Origin: Comamonas terrigena NBRC 13299
GTDB taxonomy: Bacteria > Pseudomonadota > Gammaproteobacteria > Burkholderiales > Burkholderiaceae_C
DNA length: 64,000 nt
Assembly (NCBI RefSeq): GCF_006740045.1
Contig: NZ_AP019749.1
Location: 639,001 to 703,000, forward strand
Direction: 5' to 3'
Part shown: piece by piece, positions 26,289 to 35,102 of the stretch
Numbering within the stretch: position 1 is the stretch's first letter
Layout of the letters: each line of letters begins with the position of its first letter
The notes under the pieces: generated by a model
Databases searched by the model: none
Seen by the model: the letters and a program-made list of their open reading frames with translations, nothing else
Told to the model about the DNA's origin: nothing
Program-made: the position numbers and the translations under genes

Positions 26289-27317
26289 ATGTCCGATCTG
26301 TTAGTTGCTTCTTCCTCCGTCACCTCCGCCGGCTGGCGCCGCCGCGACTGGCTGGCTGCCGGTGCCGGCCTGCTGGGGGCCGGCCTGCTGCCCGGGGCCG
26401 CGCGTGCCCAGGGCTGGCCCGACAAGCCCATCCGCATCATTGCGGCCCAGGCGCCAGGTTCGTCCAATGACGCCACTTCGCGGGCGCTGGCTGACTATCT
26501 GTCCACCAAGCTGGGCGTGCCCGTGGTGGTGGAAAACAAGCCCGGTGGCGTGGGCATGATTGCCGCCGAAACCATCGTGCGCGCGCCGGCCGACGGCTAC
26601 ACGCTGCTGATGACCTTGCACAGCCAGCCGGCCCAGGCACCGGCCCTGCTCAAGCGCCTGCCGGTGGATCCGGACAAGGACATCGTGCCCATTGCCGCTA
26701 TCGGCGTCGGGCCGGTGCCGGGCGTAGTGCACAAGGATTTCCCGGCCAGGACCATCCAGGAGGTGATTGCCTATTCCAAGAAGAAGCCGGTCAACGTGGG
26801 CAACTATGCCGTGGGGTCGGGCTGGCAGCTGATGCTGGACCAACTGGTCAAGGACACGGGGGCACAGTTCAACGTGGTCAACTACAAGGGCACGGGCGCC
26901 ATGCTGATGGACCTGTACGGCGGCCAGATCGACATGGGGGCCGGTTCCCTGGCCGGCATTGGTGGCGGGCTCAAGCAGGGCAGCGTGCGGCCGGTGGTGA
27001 TTGCCATGGGCAATCCCTCGTCCAAGCTGCCGGGTGTGCCGACCTGGAAGCAGGCAGGCTTCAGTGGGAGCGCCTACGAGAACCTGCCCGAATGCAATAT
27101 GTTGTTTGCCAAGGCCGGCACCCCCCAGGCGCTGGTCGACCGTCTGGCCCAGCTGGTGCACAGCAGCTACACCGAATCGGAGCGTATCAAGAGCGTGCGC
27201 GAGACCCTCTCCGATGAAGACCCGGCCCTGACCGGCGCTGCGCTGCGCGCCTTCATCGACCGCACCTGGCCGACCTACCGCCAGCTGACGCGGGCGGCGG
27301 GGATTGCGGCGAGCTGA
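26289..27317 (+). CDS. TctC/Bug-type periplasmic solute-binding protein
   Basis: 342 residues from ATG 26289 (GGAG at 26279-26282; a TTG at 26274 is unlikely). A twin-arginine-like signal (RRRDWLAAGAGLLGAGLL, cleavage after GAARAQ) leads to the mature protein starting WPDKPIRIIAAQAPGSSND, followed by VENKPGGVGMIAAE and NVGNYAVGSG, all typical of tripartite tricarboxylate transporter receptors (Bug proteins). These bind carboxylates in the periplasm. No TctA/TctB membrane genes are present in the window, as is common for betaproteobacterial Bug proteins. Likely captures the acid the cluster degrades. Confidence 0.92.
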   Translation: MSDLLVASSSVTSAGWRRRDWLAAGAGLLGAGLLPGAARAQGWPDKPIRIIAAQAPGSSNDATSRALADYLSTKLGVPVVVENKPGGVGMIAAETIVRAPADGYTLLMTLHSQPAQAPALLKRLPVDPDKDIVPIAAIGVGPVPGVVHKDFPARTIQEVIAYSKKKPVNVGNYAVGSGWQLMLDQLVKDTGAQFNVVNYKGTGAMLMDLYGGQIDMGAGSLAGIGGGLKQGSVRPVVIAMGNPSSKLPGVPTWKQAGFSGSAYENLPECNMLFAKAGTPQALVDRLAQLVHSSYTESERIKSVRETLSDEDPALTGAALRAFIDRTWPTYRQLTRAAGIAAS

Positions 27318-27947
27318 GCTTGCCCTTCAGAGGGCTGGACATGGCGCACGGCAGTGCTTGGTTCTTCCGGCGGCACGGCACGCGGGTGCCCGTGCCGCCA
27401 TGTGTTGGCAGAGGGCGACAGATGCGGGTTGCATTTTGTACACGGTCTGGGAGACAAAGGCTGGCGCCCCAGAGGGGCGCGCCAGATTTTTGCGGAATGG
27501 GAATGGGAGCATCTCTTTTTCTCATGCCCCGGGATGGCCCGCATTGCTGAGAATGCGCACTGTATGGACGGCTCTCTCCCAGTGCTCCCCCTTTCCGTTT
27601 TGCAGGCCGCGTTGCGTGCGGCGTTCGAGCGCTGGATGGTCCTGTGCGAGCTCACGGCCCGCAGCGACGGCATTGCACCCGAGGAACTGCAGCGCGAACT
27701 GGACTGGCTGCGCAGCCGCAGTGCGCTGCTGGTCCAGCGCAGCACGCCGCAGCAAATGCGCCAGCTCATTGCGGACCTCCAGAACGCCGAATCCTGGGTG
27801 CACGCCAGCCTGCGCCTGCGCATGCAGGCCCTGCCTGGGGGGGAGGGTGGTGGCACGCAGGCGACTGCCGCAGGCTGTGGAGGCCGCGCAGCTTTGCTAT
27901 GTTCCGGCAAATACCAGCACTGCGCAGTTTTCTGCCCTTCCACCGCC
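27318..27947. other. 630-bp gap with a terminator-like hairpin and a possible gene relic
   Basis: The first half holds a terminator-like hairpin (27460-27490). The second half, about 27564-27840, has coding character in the frame of the following aldolase: helical, Leu/Arg/Gln-rich residues with high third-position GC (for example PEELQRELDWLRSR). No stop codon separates it from the aldolase and no ribosome-binding site precedes its first ATG. It may be a decayed small gene or, less likely, an N-terminal extension of the aldolase. Confidence 0.4.
27460..27490 (+). terminator. Probable rho-independent terminator
   Basis: CTGGCGCCCC and GGGGCGCGCCAG pair around AGA, with a two-base bulge, followed by ATTTTT. 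It lies about 140 bp downstream of the TctC gene and would end the 21.3-27.3 kb operon. Confidence 0.5.
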
Positions 27948-28763
27948 ATGCCTCCTGTCAACCATTTCAAACGTGCCCTGCAAGCCGGCCAGGCCCAGAT
28001 CGGTCTGTGGTCCACCCTGCCGTCGCCCTATGTCAGCGAACTGATCGCCGGCGCGGGCTTTGACTGGGTGCTGCTGGACACCGAGCACACCCCCACCGAT
28101 GTGCCCCAAATGCTGCAGCAGCTGCAGGCGGTGGCGGCAGCCCGCCCGCGTGAAGGCCTGGGCTGCAGCCATGCCGTGGTGCGCCCGGCGTGGAACGATA
28201 AGGTGCTGATCAAGCGCTATCTGGACATCGGCGCGCAGACGCTGCTGCTGCCTTTTGTGCAGAACGCCGACGAAGCCCGCGCGGCGGTGGAGGCCGTGCG
28301 CTATGCGCCCCAGGGCCTGCGGGGCATGGGGGGATCGATGCGCGCCTCCAACTTCGGCCGTGACGCCGACTATGTGGCCAAGGCCGCCGACGAGATCTGC
28401 CTGCTGGTGCAGGTGGAAACCGGCGAGGCGCTGGACAACCTGGAGGCCATTGCCAGCGTGGACGGTATCGATGGCGTGTTCATCGGTCCGGCCGATCTAT
28501 CCGCCAGCCTGGGCTACCCCGGCAACGCGGGCCATCCGGACATGGAGGCGACGATCGACCGGGCGCTGGTCACCATCCGCGCCTGCGGCAAGGCGCCGGG
28601 CATTCTGGCGGTGAACCCCGACCGTGCCCAGGCATGCCTGGACAAGGGCGCGCTGTTCGTCGCCGTGGGCATGGACATGCTGCTGCTGCGCCAGAGCGCC
28701 GATGCGCTGGCCCTGCGCTTCAAGCGCCCGGGAGATGCAGCGGTCAGTGCATCCATGTATTGA
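27948..28763 (+). CDS. HpcH/HpaI aldolase family protein
   Basis: 271 residues from ATG 27948, where homology begins (NHFKRALQAGQAQIGLWSTL). Signatures of the class II pyruvate aldolases are present: DWVLLDTEHTP, the Arg motif VVRPAWND, TLLLPFVQNADEA, LVQVETGEALDN with the metal-ligand Glu, and FIGPADLSASLG with the metal-ligand Asp. The family splits 4-hydroxy-2-oxo acids to pyruvate plus an aldehyde using a divalent metal. Succinate semialdehyde, an HpaI product, would be used by the dehydrogenase encoded next, so the pair could form a pyruvate/succinate-forming step. Confidence 0.92.
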   Translation: MPPVNHFKRALQAGQAQIGLWSTLPSPYVSELIAGAGFDWVLLDTEHTPTDVPQMLQQLQAVAAARPREGLGCSHAVVRPAWNDKVLIKRYLDIGAQTLLLPFVQNADEARAAVEAVRYAPQGLRGMGGSMRASNFGRDADYVAKAADEICLLVQVETGEALDNLEAIASVDGIDGVFIGPADLSASLGYPGNAGHPDMEATIDRALVTIRACGKAPGILAVNPDRAQACLDKGALFVAVGMDMLLLRQSADALALRFKRPGDAAVSASMY

Positions 28764-28981
28764 GTGTGGTGTCCCCCGCTTTCTAGAATGGATGCCGACG
28801 GGCGCCCAGGGCGCACCGCCACCTTCTATGAAAAACGCAGCTGCTTCTGCACTTGCAGCAAGGTTTTCACAGGCGTTGGATACTGAAAACCTTTGAGCCA
28901 GTGCACCAAAGCGCCTGTTTTCCTAATGCCCCTGGAGCGACCGCTCCGGGACTCTCCCTCTCAGCCATGGATGGATTTCGC

Positions 28982-30424
28982 ATGTCGCATGCCTACCCCG
29001 ATACCCAACTCCTGATCGACGGCCAATGGGTCGATGCCGCCAGCGGCAAGAAGATCGCTGTGCACAACCCGGCCACGGGAGCGGTGATCGGCCATGTGGC
29101 CCATGCCGGTATTGCCGATCTGGACCGTGCACTGGCCGCCGCTCAAAAAGGCTTTCAGGTCTGGAAGAACACCAGCGCCCACGAGCGCCAGGCCACCATG
29201 CGCCGCGCTGCGCTGCTGTTGCAGGAACGCGCCGACGCCATTGCCGCCGTGCTGACGCAGGAACAGGGCAAGCCCCTGGCCGAAGCCAAGGGCGAGGTGC
29301 TGGCCGGTGTGGGCATCATCGACTGGTTTGCCGACGAGGCGCTGCGCCTGTATGGCCGCATCGTGCCGGCGCGCCGCAGCGATGTGCTGCAGCAGGTCGT
29401 CAAGGAGCCCGTGGGCCCGGTGGCGGCGTTCACGCCCTGGAATTTCCCGGTCAACCAGATCGTGCGCAAGATCAGCGCTGCCCTGGCCACCGGCTGTTCC
29501 TTCCTGTGCAAGGCGCCGGAAGAAACGCCTGCCGCCCCCGCCGCGCTGCTGAAATGCTTTGTCGACGCCGGCGTGCCCGCGGGCGTGGTCGGTCTGGTCT
29601 ATGGCGATCCGCATGAAATCTCCAGCTACCTGATTCCCCATCCGGTGATCCGCAAGGTCACCTTCACCGGCTCGACGGCCGTGGGCAAGCAGCTGGCCGC
29701 CATGGCCGGCGCCCACATGAAGCGCTGCACCATGGAGCTGGGTGGCCACGCCCCGGTCATCATTGCGGAAGATGCCGATGTGGAGCTGGCCGTCAAAGCC
29801 GCTGGCGCTGCCAAGCTGCGCAACGCCGGCCAAGTCTGCATTTCGCCCACGCGTTTCCTGGTACACAGCAGCCTGCAAAAGCAATTCACGGAAAGCGTGG
29901 TGAAGTACTTTGAGTCCGTCAAGGTGGGCAACGGCCTGGAAGCCGATTCCAAGATGGGCCCGCTGGCCAATCCCCGCCGCGTGACGGCCATGAAGGCGCT
30001 GGTGGAAAACGCCCACGCCAAGGGTGCGGACGTGCTGCTGGGCGGCAAGGCCCTGGGCGATGCCGGCAACTTCTATGCACCCACCATCCTGGGCAATGTG
30101 CCGCTGGATGCCGATGTGTTCAACAACGAACCCTTCGGCCCCGTGGTCGCCATGCGCAGCTTCGAGAAGCTGGAGGAGGCCATTGCCGAAGCCAATCGCC
30201 TGCCCTATGGCCTGGCGGCCTATGCCTTCACCCGCTCGCTGAAGTCGGCCCACCAGCTCAGCCAGCAGGTGGAAACCGGCATGCTGTGGATCAACCAGCC
30301 CGCCGTGGCGTCGGCGGAAATGCCTTTCGGCGGCATCAAGGATTCGGGCTATGGCTCCGAAGGCGGCACGGAAGCGCTGGAAGCCTATCTGATTCCCAAG
30401 GCCGTCTCGATTGCCATGGTGTGA
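28982..30424 (+). CDS. NAD(P)-dependent succinate-semialdehyde dehydrogenase
   Basis: 480 residues from ATG 28982; ATG 28967 (five codons earlier) is equally open, and neither has a strong ribosome-binding site. Aldehyde dehydrogenase motifs in order: [26 protein letters not shown], the general-base Glu in MELGGHAP, the nucleophile Cys in [12 protein letters not shown], and NNEPFGPV. The overall pattern is closest to GabD/succinate-semialdehyde dehydrogenase (NADP+) types. It oxidises succinate semialdehyde to succinate for the TCA cycle. It is likely co-regulated with the upstream aldolase, although 218 bp separate them. A strong terminator follows. Confidence 0.88.
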   Translation: MSHAYPDTQLLIDGQWVDAASGKKIAVHNPATGAVIGHVAHAGIADLDRALAAAQKGFQVWKNTSAHERQATMRRAALLLQERADAIAAVLTQEQGKPLAEAKGEVLAGVGIIDWFADEALRLYGRIVPARRSDVLQQVVKEPVGPVAAFTPWNFPVNQIVRKISAALATGCSFLCKAPEETPAAPAALLKCFVDAGVPAGVVGLVYGDPHEISSYLIPHPVIRKVTFTGSTAVGKQLAAMAGAHMKRCTMELGGHAPVIIAEDADVELAVKAAGAAKLRNAGQVCISPTRFLVHSSLQKQFTESVVKYFESVKVGNGLEADSKMGPLANPRRVTAMKALVENAHAKGADVLLGGKALGDAGNFYAPTILGNVPLDADVFNNEPFGPVVAMRSFEKLEEAIAEANRLPYGLAAYAFTRSLKSAHQLSQQVETGMLWINQPAVASAEMPFGGIKDSGYGSEGGTEALEAYLIPKAVSIAMV

Positions 30425-30455
30425 GCACCGGCCCCGCTGACGGGGCTGCTGCTGC

Positions 30456-30483
30456 AAAACGGCCACCTGCGGGTGGCCGTTTT
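30456..30483. terminator. Bidirectional terminator after the dehydrogenase
   Basis: AAAACGGCCACC and GGTGGCCGTTTT form a perfect 12-bp stem around TGCG, with A and T runs on the two sides, 31 bases after the stop codon. Confidence 0.85.
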
Positions 30484-30607
30484 GCTTTCTGCCGTGCAGC
30501 CGGCTGGCCCGGCCGGTTGCAACATCTGGCTTGTCCTACAGCCAGCGGCCGAGAGGGCATTGCAGGATGCGGTGCAGAAGCACCTGTGTGCCGCGAAAGG
30601 AGCCTCC

Positions 30608-30868
30608 ATGCCCTCCAAAGCCCCTACCTTGCAAGCGCTGTTCGTGCAGCTCGGTCTGGCGGCAGATGAGCTGGCCATCTTGCGCTTCATCCGCCAGCAC
30701 CGCCCGATGCCCCCCGACGTGGACATGCTGCATGCCCGGTTCTGGACCCCTTCGCAGGCCGCGGTGCTGTGGCGGCTGCGCCGCCGGGGGCCGCACTGGG
30801 TGGAAGTACTGGACCAGTTGGAGGCCGCATTGCGCGGCCACCGTGGTCAGCAGCAGGAAAGCGCCTGA
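30608..30868 (+). CDS. DUF2789 family small protein
   Basis: 86 residues from ATG 30608, with AAAGGAG at 30596-30602. The sequence LQALFVQLGLAADELAILRFI, HRPMPPDVDM and FWTPSQAAVLW, ending in VEVLDQLEAALRG, follows the DUF2789 pattern of small helical proteins of unknown function. It is free-standing, flanked by the upstream terminator and the convergent exporter gene. Confidence 0.85.
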   Translation: MPSKAPTLQALFVQLGLAADELAILRFIRQHRPMPPDVDMLHARFWTPSQAAVLWRLRRRGPHWVEVLDQLEAALRGHRGQQQESA

Positions 30869-30941
30869 CCCCGGTGTTCTCTGGCGAGCGCAGGCCGGCA
30901 GGGACGGCCCGTGCGATGGGGCGTTGCCGCAGCGATGGCTG

Positions 30942-32051
30942 TCAGAGCCACTGCGGCAGCCACAGATTCAGCAGCCAGCCTGCCCCCAGCAGCCAGCCAA
31001 ACAACACCAGGGCCAGCAGCAGCGGCCGGGTGCCGGCGGCGCGCACGGCCGCGATGTGGGTGGTCAGTCCCAGGGCGGCCATGGCCAGGGTCAGCAGCAG
31101 CGTATCCAGCTGCACACCGGCCTGCACCAGCGCAGCGGGCAGCACGCCCAGGGAATGGATGCCAGCCACCAGCACAAAGCCCAGTGCAAACCAGGGGATG
31201 GTGATGCGGCTGTGCGGGGCGGCGGCCTTGACGGAGCCGCTGTCCATTGGCTGATGGTCGGCGCGGCGCTCGCTGCGCGCCAGCCACCACGACAGCACCA
31301 GCAGAAATGGGGCCAGCATCATCACCCGCACCATCTTGGCAATCACCGCCATGTCGGCCGCATCGCGGCCCACGGCTTCGCCGGCAGCCACCACCTGGGC
31401 CACTTCGTGCACGGTGGAGCCCACATACAGGCCGTACTGCTGGGCGCTCACCTCGAACCAGCCATGCGCAGCATTCCAGTTAAACAGCGCCGGATAGAGA
31501 AAGGTGGCCACGGTGCCGAACACCACCACGGTGGCCACGGCCACCGCCACATCGGACGCCCGGCCCTTGGCCACCGGTTCGGTGGCCAGCACGGCGGCCG
31601 CACCGCAGATCGCACTGCCGGCCCCCACCAGCAGGCTGGTGCGCGGATCCAGGCCGAACACGCGCCGGCCCAGCCATTGGGCCAGCACAAAGGTGCTGGA
31701 AAGCACCAGCGCGTCGGTGGCGATGCCGGCCCAGCCCAGCTGGCCCATGTCCTGGAAGGTCAAGCGCAGGCCATACAAGACGATGCCGGCGCGCAGCAGC
31801 CGCGCCTTGGACAGGCCCACGCCGCTGGCGCAGGAGGCGGCCAGGCGGGGGTAGACGGTGTTGCCCAGCACCATGCCCAGCACGATGGCCAAGGTCAGCG
31901 CGCTCAGGCCGCGCTCGGCCAGGGCCGGCAGCGTGGCGGCCCACAGGGAGGCGGCGGCGATGGCACCACACAGCAGCAGACCGGGCAGCCACTGCTGCAG
32001 GTGCTGGCCGGCGCGGGCCCAGACGGACAAGGGAAATGCGGAAGTGGACAT
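30942..32051 (-). CDS. YeiH-family inner-membrane exporter
   Basis: 369 residues from ATG 32051 (GTG 32060 is an alternative). About ten hydrophobic segments. Conserved YeiH/UPF0324 features: LALAERGLSALTLAIVLGMVLGN-like first region, KARLLRAGIVLYGLRLTFQDM, VGAGSAICGAAAVLA and YVGSTVHEVAQVVAAG. The family is annotated as putative sulfate exporters and has been linked to sulfur-compound (sulfite, taurine) export. It is divergent from a LysR regulator, the same arrangement as yeiH/yeiE in enterobacteria, so that regulator very likely controls it. Confidence 0.88.
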   Translation of the reverse strand: MSTSAFPLSVWARAGQHLQQWLPGLLLCGAIAAASLWAATLPALAERGLSALTLAIVLGMVLGNTVYPRLAASCASGVGLSKARLLRAGIVLYGLRLTFQDMGQLGWAGIATDALVLSSTFVLAQWLGRRVFGLDPRTSLLVGAGSAICGAAAVLATEPVAKGRASDVAVAVATVVVFGTVATFLYPALFNWNAAHGWFEVSAQQYGLYVGSTVHEVAQVVAAGEAVGRDAADMAVIAKMVRVMMLAPFLLVLSWWLARSERRADHQPMDSGSVKAAAPHSRITIPWFALGFVLVAGIHSLGVLPAALVQAGVQLDTLLLTLAMAALGLTTHIAAVRAAGTRPLLLALVLFGWLLGAGWLLNLWLPQWL

Positions 32052-32134
32052 GGCAGACACGGCCGTCCACGGGAGTGAAAAGCGTGCCAGGACCGGCCTG
32101 GAGCGTGGGCGACGGTCTGCACTTTAGATAATTT

Positions 32135-32175
32135 GGTTATATTTGTATAACCGATAGTTTGTGTAAAGACTATCG
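32135..32175. promoter_or_regulatory. Two overlapping inverted repeats between the exporter and LysR gene
   Basis: GGTTATA-TTTG-TATAACC (32135-32152) and CGATAGT-N10-ACTATCG (32152-32175) abut, sharing one base. LysR proteins typically bind a recognition site and a neighbouring activation site in such divergent regions, so this pair is a strong candidate for both. Confidence 0.6.
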
Positions 32176-32224
32176 ATGAAACAGGTAGATTCATGCGCCA
32201 GATCACGCGAAAAGGAGAGTGCCC

Positions 32225-33139
32225 ATGCTGCATCTGACGCTGCGCCAGGTGGAAATATTCTGCGCGGTGGCCCAGTCCGGCAGCACCGTGGCGGCGGCCC
32301 AGGCGGTGTCGCTGTCCCAGTCCGCCACCAGCGCCGCGTTGCAGCAGCTGGAGCGTGCGCTGGGCAGCCAGCTGTTCGAGCGGGTCGGGCGCCAACTGGT
32401 GCTCAACGATGCCGGCCGCGCCCTGCTGCCGCAGGCGCTGGGGCTGCTGGAGCAGGCGCGCGCAATCGAGCAGGCATTTGTCGTGCAGGGCTGTGGCCTG
32501 CCGGTGCGGCTGCGGCTGGCGGCCAGCACCACCATCGGCAGCTATGTGCTGCCGCCGGTGCTGGCGGCGTTGGCGCGCAGCCACCCGCAGGTGGCGGTGG
32601 ACCTGCAGATTGCCAACACCGCCGAAGTGGCCGAAGCGGTGCTGGCGCTGGAGGTGGATCTGGCCTTGATCGAAGGGGCCAGCCACTGGCCGGGGCTGGA
32701 GGTGCAGCCCTGGCTGCGCGACGAGCTGGTCATCGTCAGTGCGCCCCACGACCCGCTGGCAAGGCAGGCTGCCGGCCAGCCACTGGCATCCGACGCGCTG
32801 CGCAGTGCCCGCTGGCTGCTGCGCGAGGCGGGCTCGGGCACCCGCGAAATGGTGGAGCACGCGCTGCTGCCGCACCTGCACCAGTTGCATGCGGCCGCCA
32901 CCCTGGGCAGCTCCGAAGCCATTGCCCGCTGCGTGGCCCAGGGGCTGGGCATCAGCTGCCTGCCACGTGTGCTGGTGCAGCCCTTGGTGGATGCGGGTGA
33001 GCTGGTGGTGCTGCCCACCCTGCTGCCGCAGATGCAGCGCTATTTCTCGCTGGTGCAACGGGCGGGCAAACGGCGTTCGCCGGCACTGCAGGCGTTTGTG
33101 GACGCCTGCCGGGCGATTGCGCCGCCATCCACGGATTGA
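32225..33139 (+). CDS. LysR-family regulator (YeiE-like)
   Basis: 304 residues from ATG 32225, with AAAGGAGAG at 32211-32219. The N-terminal helix-turn-helix reads LRQVEIFCAVAQSGSTVAAA, then LSQSATSAALQQLERALG. The C-terminal periplasmic-binding-like effector domain follows from about residue 90. Divergent from the YeiH exporter, it is likely the activator of that gene, in line with YeiE, which responds to sulfite in enteric bacteria. The ligand here is inferred, not shown. Confidence 0.9.
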   Translation: MLHLTLRQVEIFCAVAQSGSTVAAAQAVSLSQSATSAALQQLERALGSQLFERVGRQLVLNDAGRALLPQALGLLEQARAIEQAFVVQGCGLPVRLRLAASTTIGSYVLPPVLAALARSHPQVAVDLQIANTAEVAEAVLALEVDLALIEGASHWPGLEVQPWLRDELVIVSAPHDPLARQAAGQPLASDALRSARWLLREAGSGTREMVEHALLPHLHQLHAAATLGSSEAIARCVAQGLGISCLPRVLVQPLVDAGELVVLPTLLPQMQRYFSLVQRAGKRRSPALQAFVDACRAIAPPSTD

Positions 33140-33278
33140 GTGACCGGGCGGCTGCTGGGGCTGCAGCGGCTTCGCCAACGTGCCACTTCGCTTGCGGCCG
33201 CCGCTTTTGGCCCTATATTGGAATCACAAGCCCGGCGTGGGCTGCGCAGCGCCGGATGCCATCACCAGGGAGGCCACC

Positions 33279-33497
33279 ATGAAAACCATCGACGAAATGC
33301 TGCACCTGGACCTGCTGACCCACGAACAGCACCTTCAGATCAGCACCTGGATTGACGCTGCAGATACCCCCGAAGCCATTTTGCAGATGCCCGCCTCCTT
33401 GTGGCAGGCCGTGGAGCGCGCCAGCCAGGCCATGGGCGTGAACGAGGATTTGCTGCGGCCGCCGGCACTGGACGCGGGCAACGCCGTCTTTGGCTGA
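33279..33497 (+). CDS. Small hypothetical protein
   Basis: 72 residues from ATG 33279, with a strong ribosome-binding site CAGGGAGG at 33267-33274. Begins MKTIDEMLHLDLLTHEQH and contains DTPEAILQMPASLWQAVERAS; predicted helical and acidic, with no membrane segment. No known domain recognised. It is probably real on the basis of the ribosome-binding site, codon use and clean start. It precedes the acetyltransferase gene by 62 bases and may be co-transcribed. Confidence 0.7.
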   Translation: MKTIDEMLHLDLLTHEQHLQISTWIDAADTPEAILQMPASLWQAVERASQAMGVNEDLLRPPALDAGNAVFG

Positions 33498-33559
33498 CGC
33501 GCAGCAGGCGCCGGGCCTGTGCGCAGGCCGGGGGCGGAAATCCCCCTGCCATCGCAGGC

Positions 33560-34021
33560 ATGCCGCTGAATTCGCCCGCTCCATCCCCGTTTCTTGTCCG
33601 CCCGGCTGCCGCCGCCGATATCGATGCCATCTTCCATGTCCGGACTTCGGTCCGGGAAAATGCGCTCACAGGGGACGAGCTGGCAGCGCTGGGCATCACG
33701 CCCGCTTCCATCCATGCGGCGATCACAGCGGCACCGTGTGCCTGGGTGGCCGAACGCGATGGCAAGGTGGTGGGCTTTGCCATGGCCGATTTGCCCGAGG
33801 ACTGCCTGTTTGCCGTGTTCGTGCTGCCGGAGCATGAGGGGCAAGGGGTGGGGCGCCAGCTGATACAGGCCGGCGAAGCCGCGCTGTTCCGGCACCATCC
33901 GGTCATCTGGCTGGAAACGGATGCGGCCAGCAGGGCCGCTGCCGTGTACCGGCATCTGGGGTGGACACCGGCCGGCGATGCGGGCGACGGGGATGTGCGC
34001 CTGCAAAAGCTGCGCCCCTGA
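33560..34021 (+). CDS. GNAT-family N-acetyltransferase
   Basis: 153 residues from ATG 33560. GNAT pattern: FLVRPAAAADIDAIFHVR at the start, ERDGKVVGFAM in the central strand, and the acetyl-CoA-binding loop region LPEHEGQGVGRQLIQAGE (Q-x-x-G-x-G-type). The terminal strands WLETDAASRAAAVYRHLGW complete the fold. Transfers acetyl from acetyl-CoA to an unknown amine. Neighbours do not indicate the substrate. Confidence 0.88.
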   Translation: MPLNSPAPSPFLVRPAAAADIDAIFHVRTSVRENALTGDELAALGITPASIHAAITAAPCAWVAERDGKVVGFAMADLPEDCLFAVFVLPEHEGQGVGRQLIQAGEAALFRHHPVIWLETDAASRAAAVYRHLGWTPAGDAGDGDVRLQKLRP

Positions 34022-34151
34022 CGCGATAGCGGGAGCCGTGCAGGGGACGCTCCCCGACGGATGCGACCCGTTGCTGTGGCAATTGCTTCGGGCACCCCGA
34101 GGCCGGGCAGGTGCCGACGGCAGCAGCTCCGGTGCGCTGCCGCCGTGGTGT

Positions 34152-34655
34152 TTACTTCTTCAGCGGAATCGGCGTGCCCGCGGGCACGGCCACGGCGGTG
34201 ACGCTGTTCTGGGGTGAGCCTTCGATCACCCGGTCGGAATAGGTCATGTAGACCAGGGTGTTGCGTTTGGCATCCACCATGCGCACCACGCGCAGGCGCT
34301 TGAACAGCAGCGAGGTCCGTTCGGTGAACACTTCTTCCTGCTGGCGCAGGGGCTGGGGAATCTGGATGGGGCCGGTGGCCTGGCAGACGATGGAGGCTTC
34401 GGAGCGGTCTTCGGCCAGGCCCAGCCCGCCCTTGATGCCGCCGGTCTTGGCGCGCGAGACATAGCAGGTCACGCCGGCCACCTTGGGGTCGTCATAGGCG
34501 TCGACCACGATCTTGTGGTCCGGGCCAATCAGCTTGAACACCGTGTCCACGGCGCCAATTTCTTCGGATGCGGCGGCACGGGTGGCCGGTGCCAGGGTGG
34601 TGAGGGCCGCCAGCAGCAGGGCGGACAAAGCAGGGCGCAGGGCAATGTGGTGCAT
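34152..34655 (-). CDS. creA: CreA family periplasmic protein
   Basis: 167 residues from ATG 34655. A signal peptide is evident ([20 protein letters not shown]). The mature protein has [44 protein letters not shown] and [10 protein letters not shown], diagnostic of CreA. E. coli creA is the first gene of the creABCD locus, but its role is not known; no creBCD genes are present here. It is convergent with the acetyltransferase gene and divergent from the MFS carrier. Confidence 0.92.
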   Translation of the reverse strand: MHHIALRPALSALLLAALTTLAPATRAAASEEIGAVDTVFKLIGPDHKIVVDAYDDPKVAGVTCYVSRAKTGGIKGGLGLAEDRSEASIVCQATGPIQIPQPLRQQEEVFTERTSLLFKRLRVVRMVDAKRNTLVYMTYSDRVIEGSPQNSVTAVAVPAGTPIPLKK

Positions 34656-35102
34656 GGCTGCCAAGCATACGCGCTGCGCGGGTGGGCGCCGGGCCGGCGA
34701 TGGCACTGTGCCAGGCCCTGGTTTGCAAGGGACCACGGGCAGGCGTGTACCGGCCGCGGGACAATCCCCGTCCTCCACCACGGCAACCGGGGCGCACAGC
34801 GCGCCCAGACCGGTGGCCGGTGGAGCAGGCATGCCATGGCGGTTGCCGGACCCCGGGTCTTTCGGGTGTCTGCGACGGCCGCGCTGCATGCCTGCAGGCC
34901 CGGTGCACCGGGTGCCCAGCGCATGGCGCTGGCAGAACGCCCGCCCCGCGATGCCGGCCCTGACTGCCGCTGCGTTGCGGCATGGCCCACAGCCCCCGTG
35001 CAGTCTCCATGCGCGCGCGGCTTCTGAATTCAGAGTTTCCACCCGGTGGCACAGGCTGCGGGGGTGGGCTTTTCTTTTCCCGGAGGAAATGGTTTGGTAG
35101 GA
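34656..35102. other. 447-bp divergent gap between creA and the MFS gene
   Basis: No credible gene; open frames have Arg/Pro-rich shadow composition. The only regular structure noticed is a 14-bp palindrome CCCGGTGCACCGGG (34899-34912). Promoters for both flanking genes must lie here but no clear -35/-10 pair was found. Confidence 0.45.

Noticed and set aside
34899..34912. Palindrome CCCGGTGCACCGGG between creA and the MFS gene
   Set aside because: Perfect but GC-only and far from both starts; palindromes of this kind arise easily in GC-rich DNA, so not promoted to an operator.
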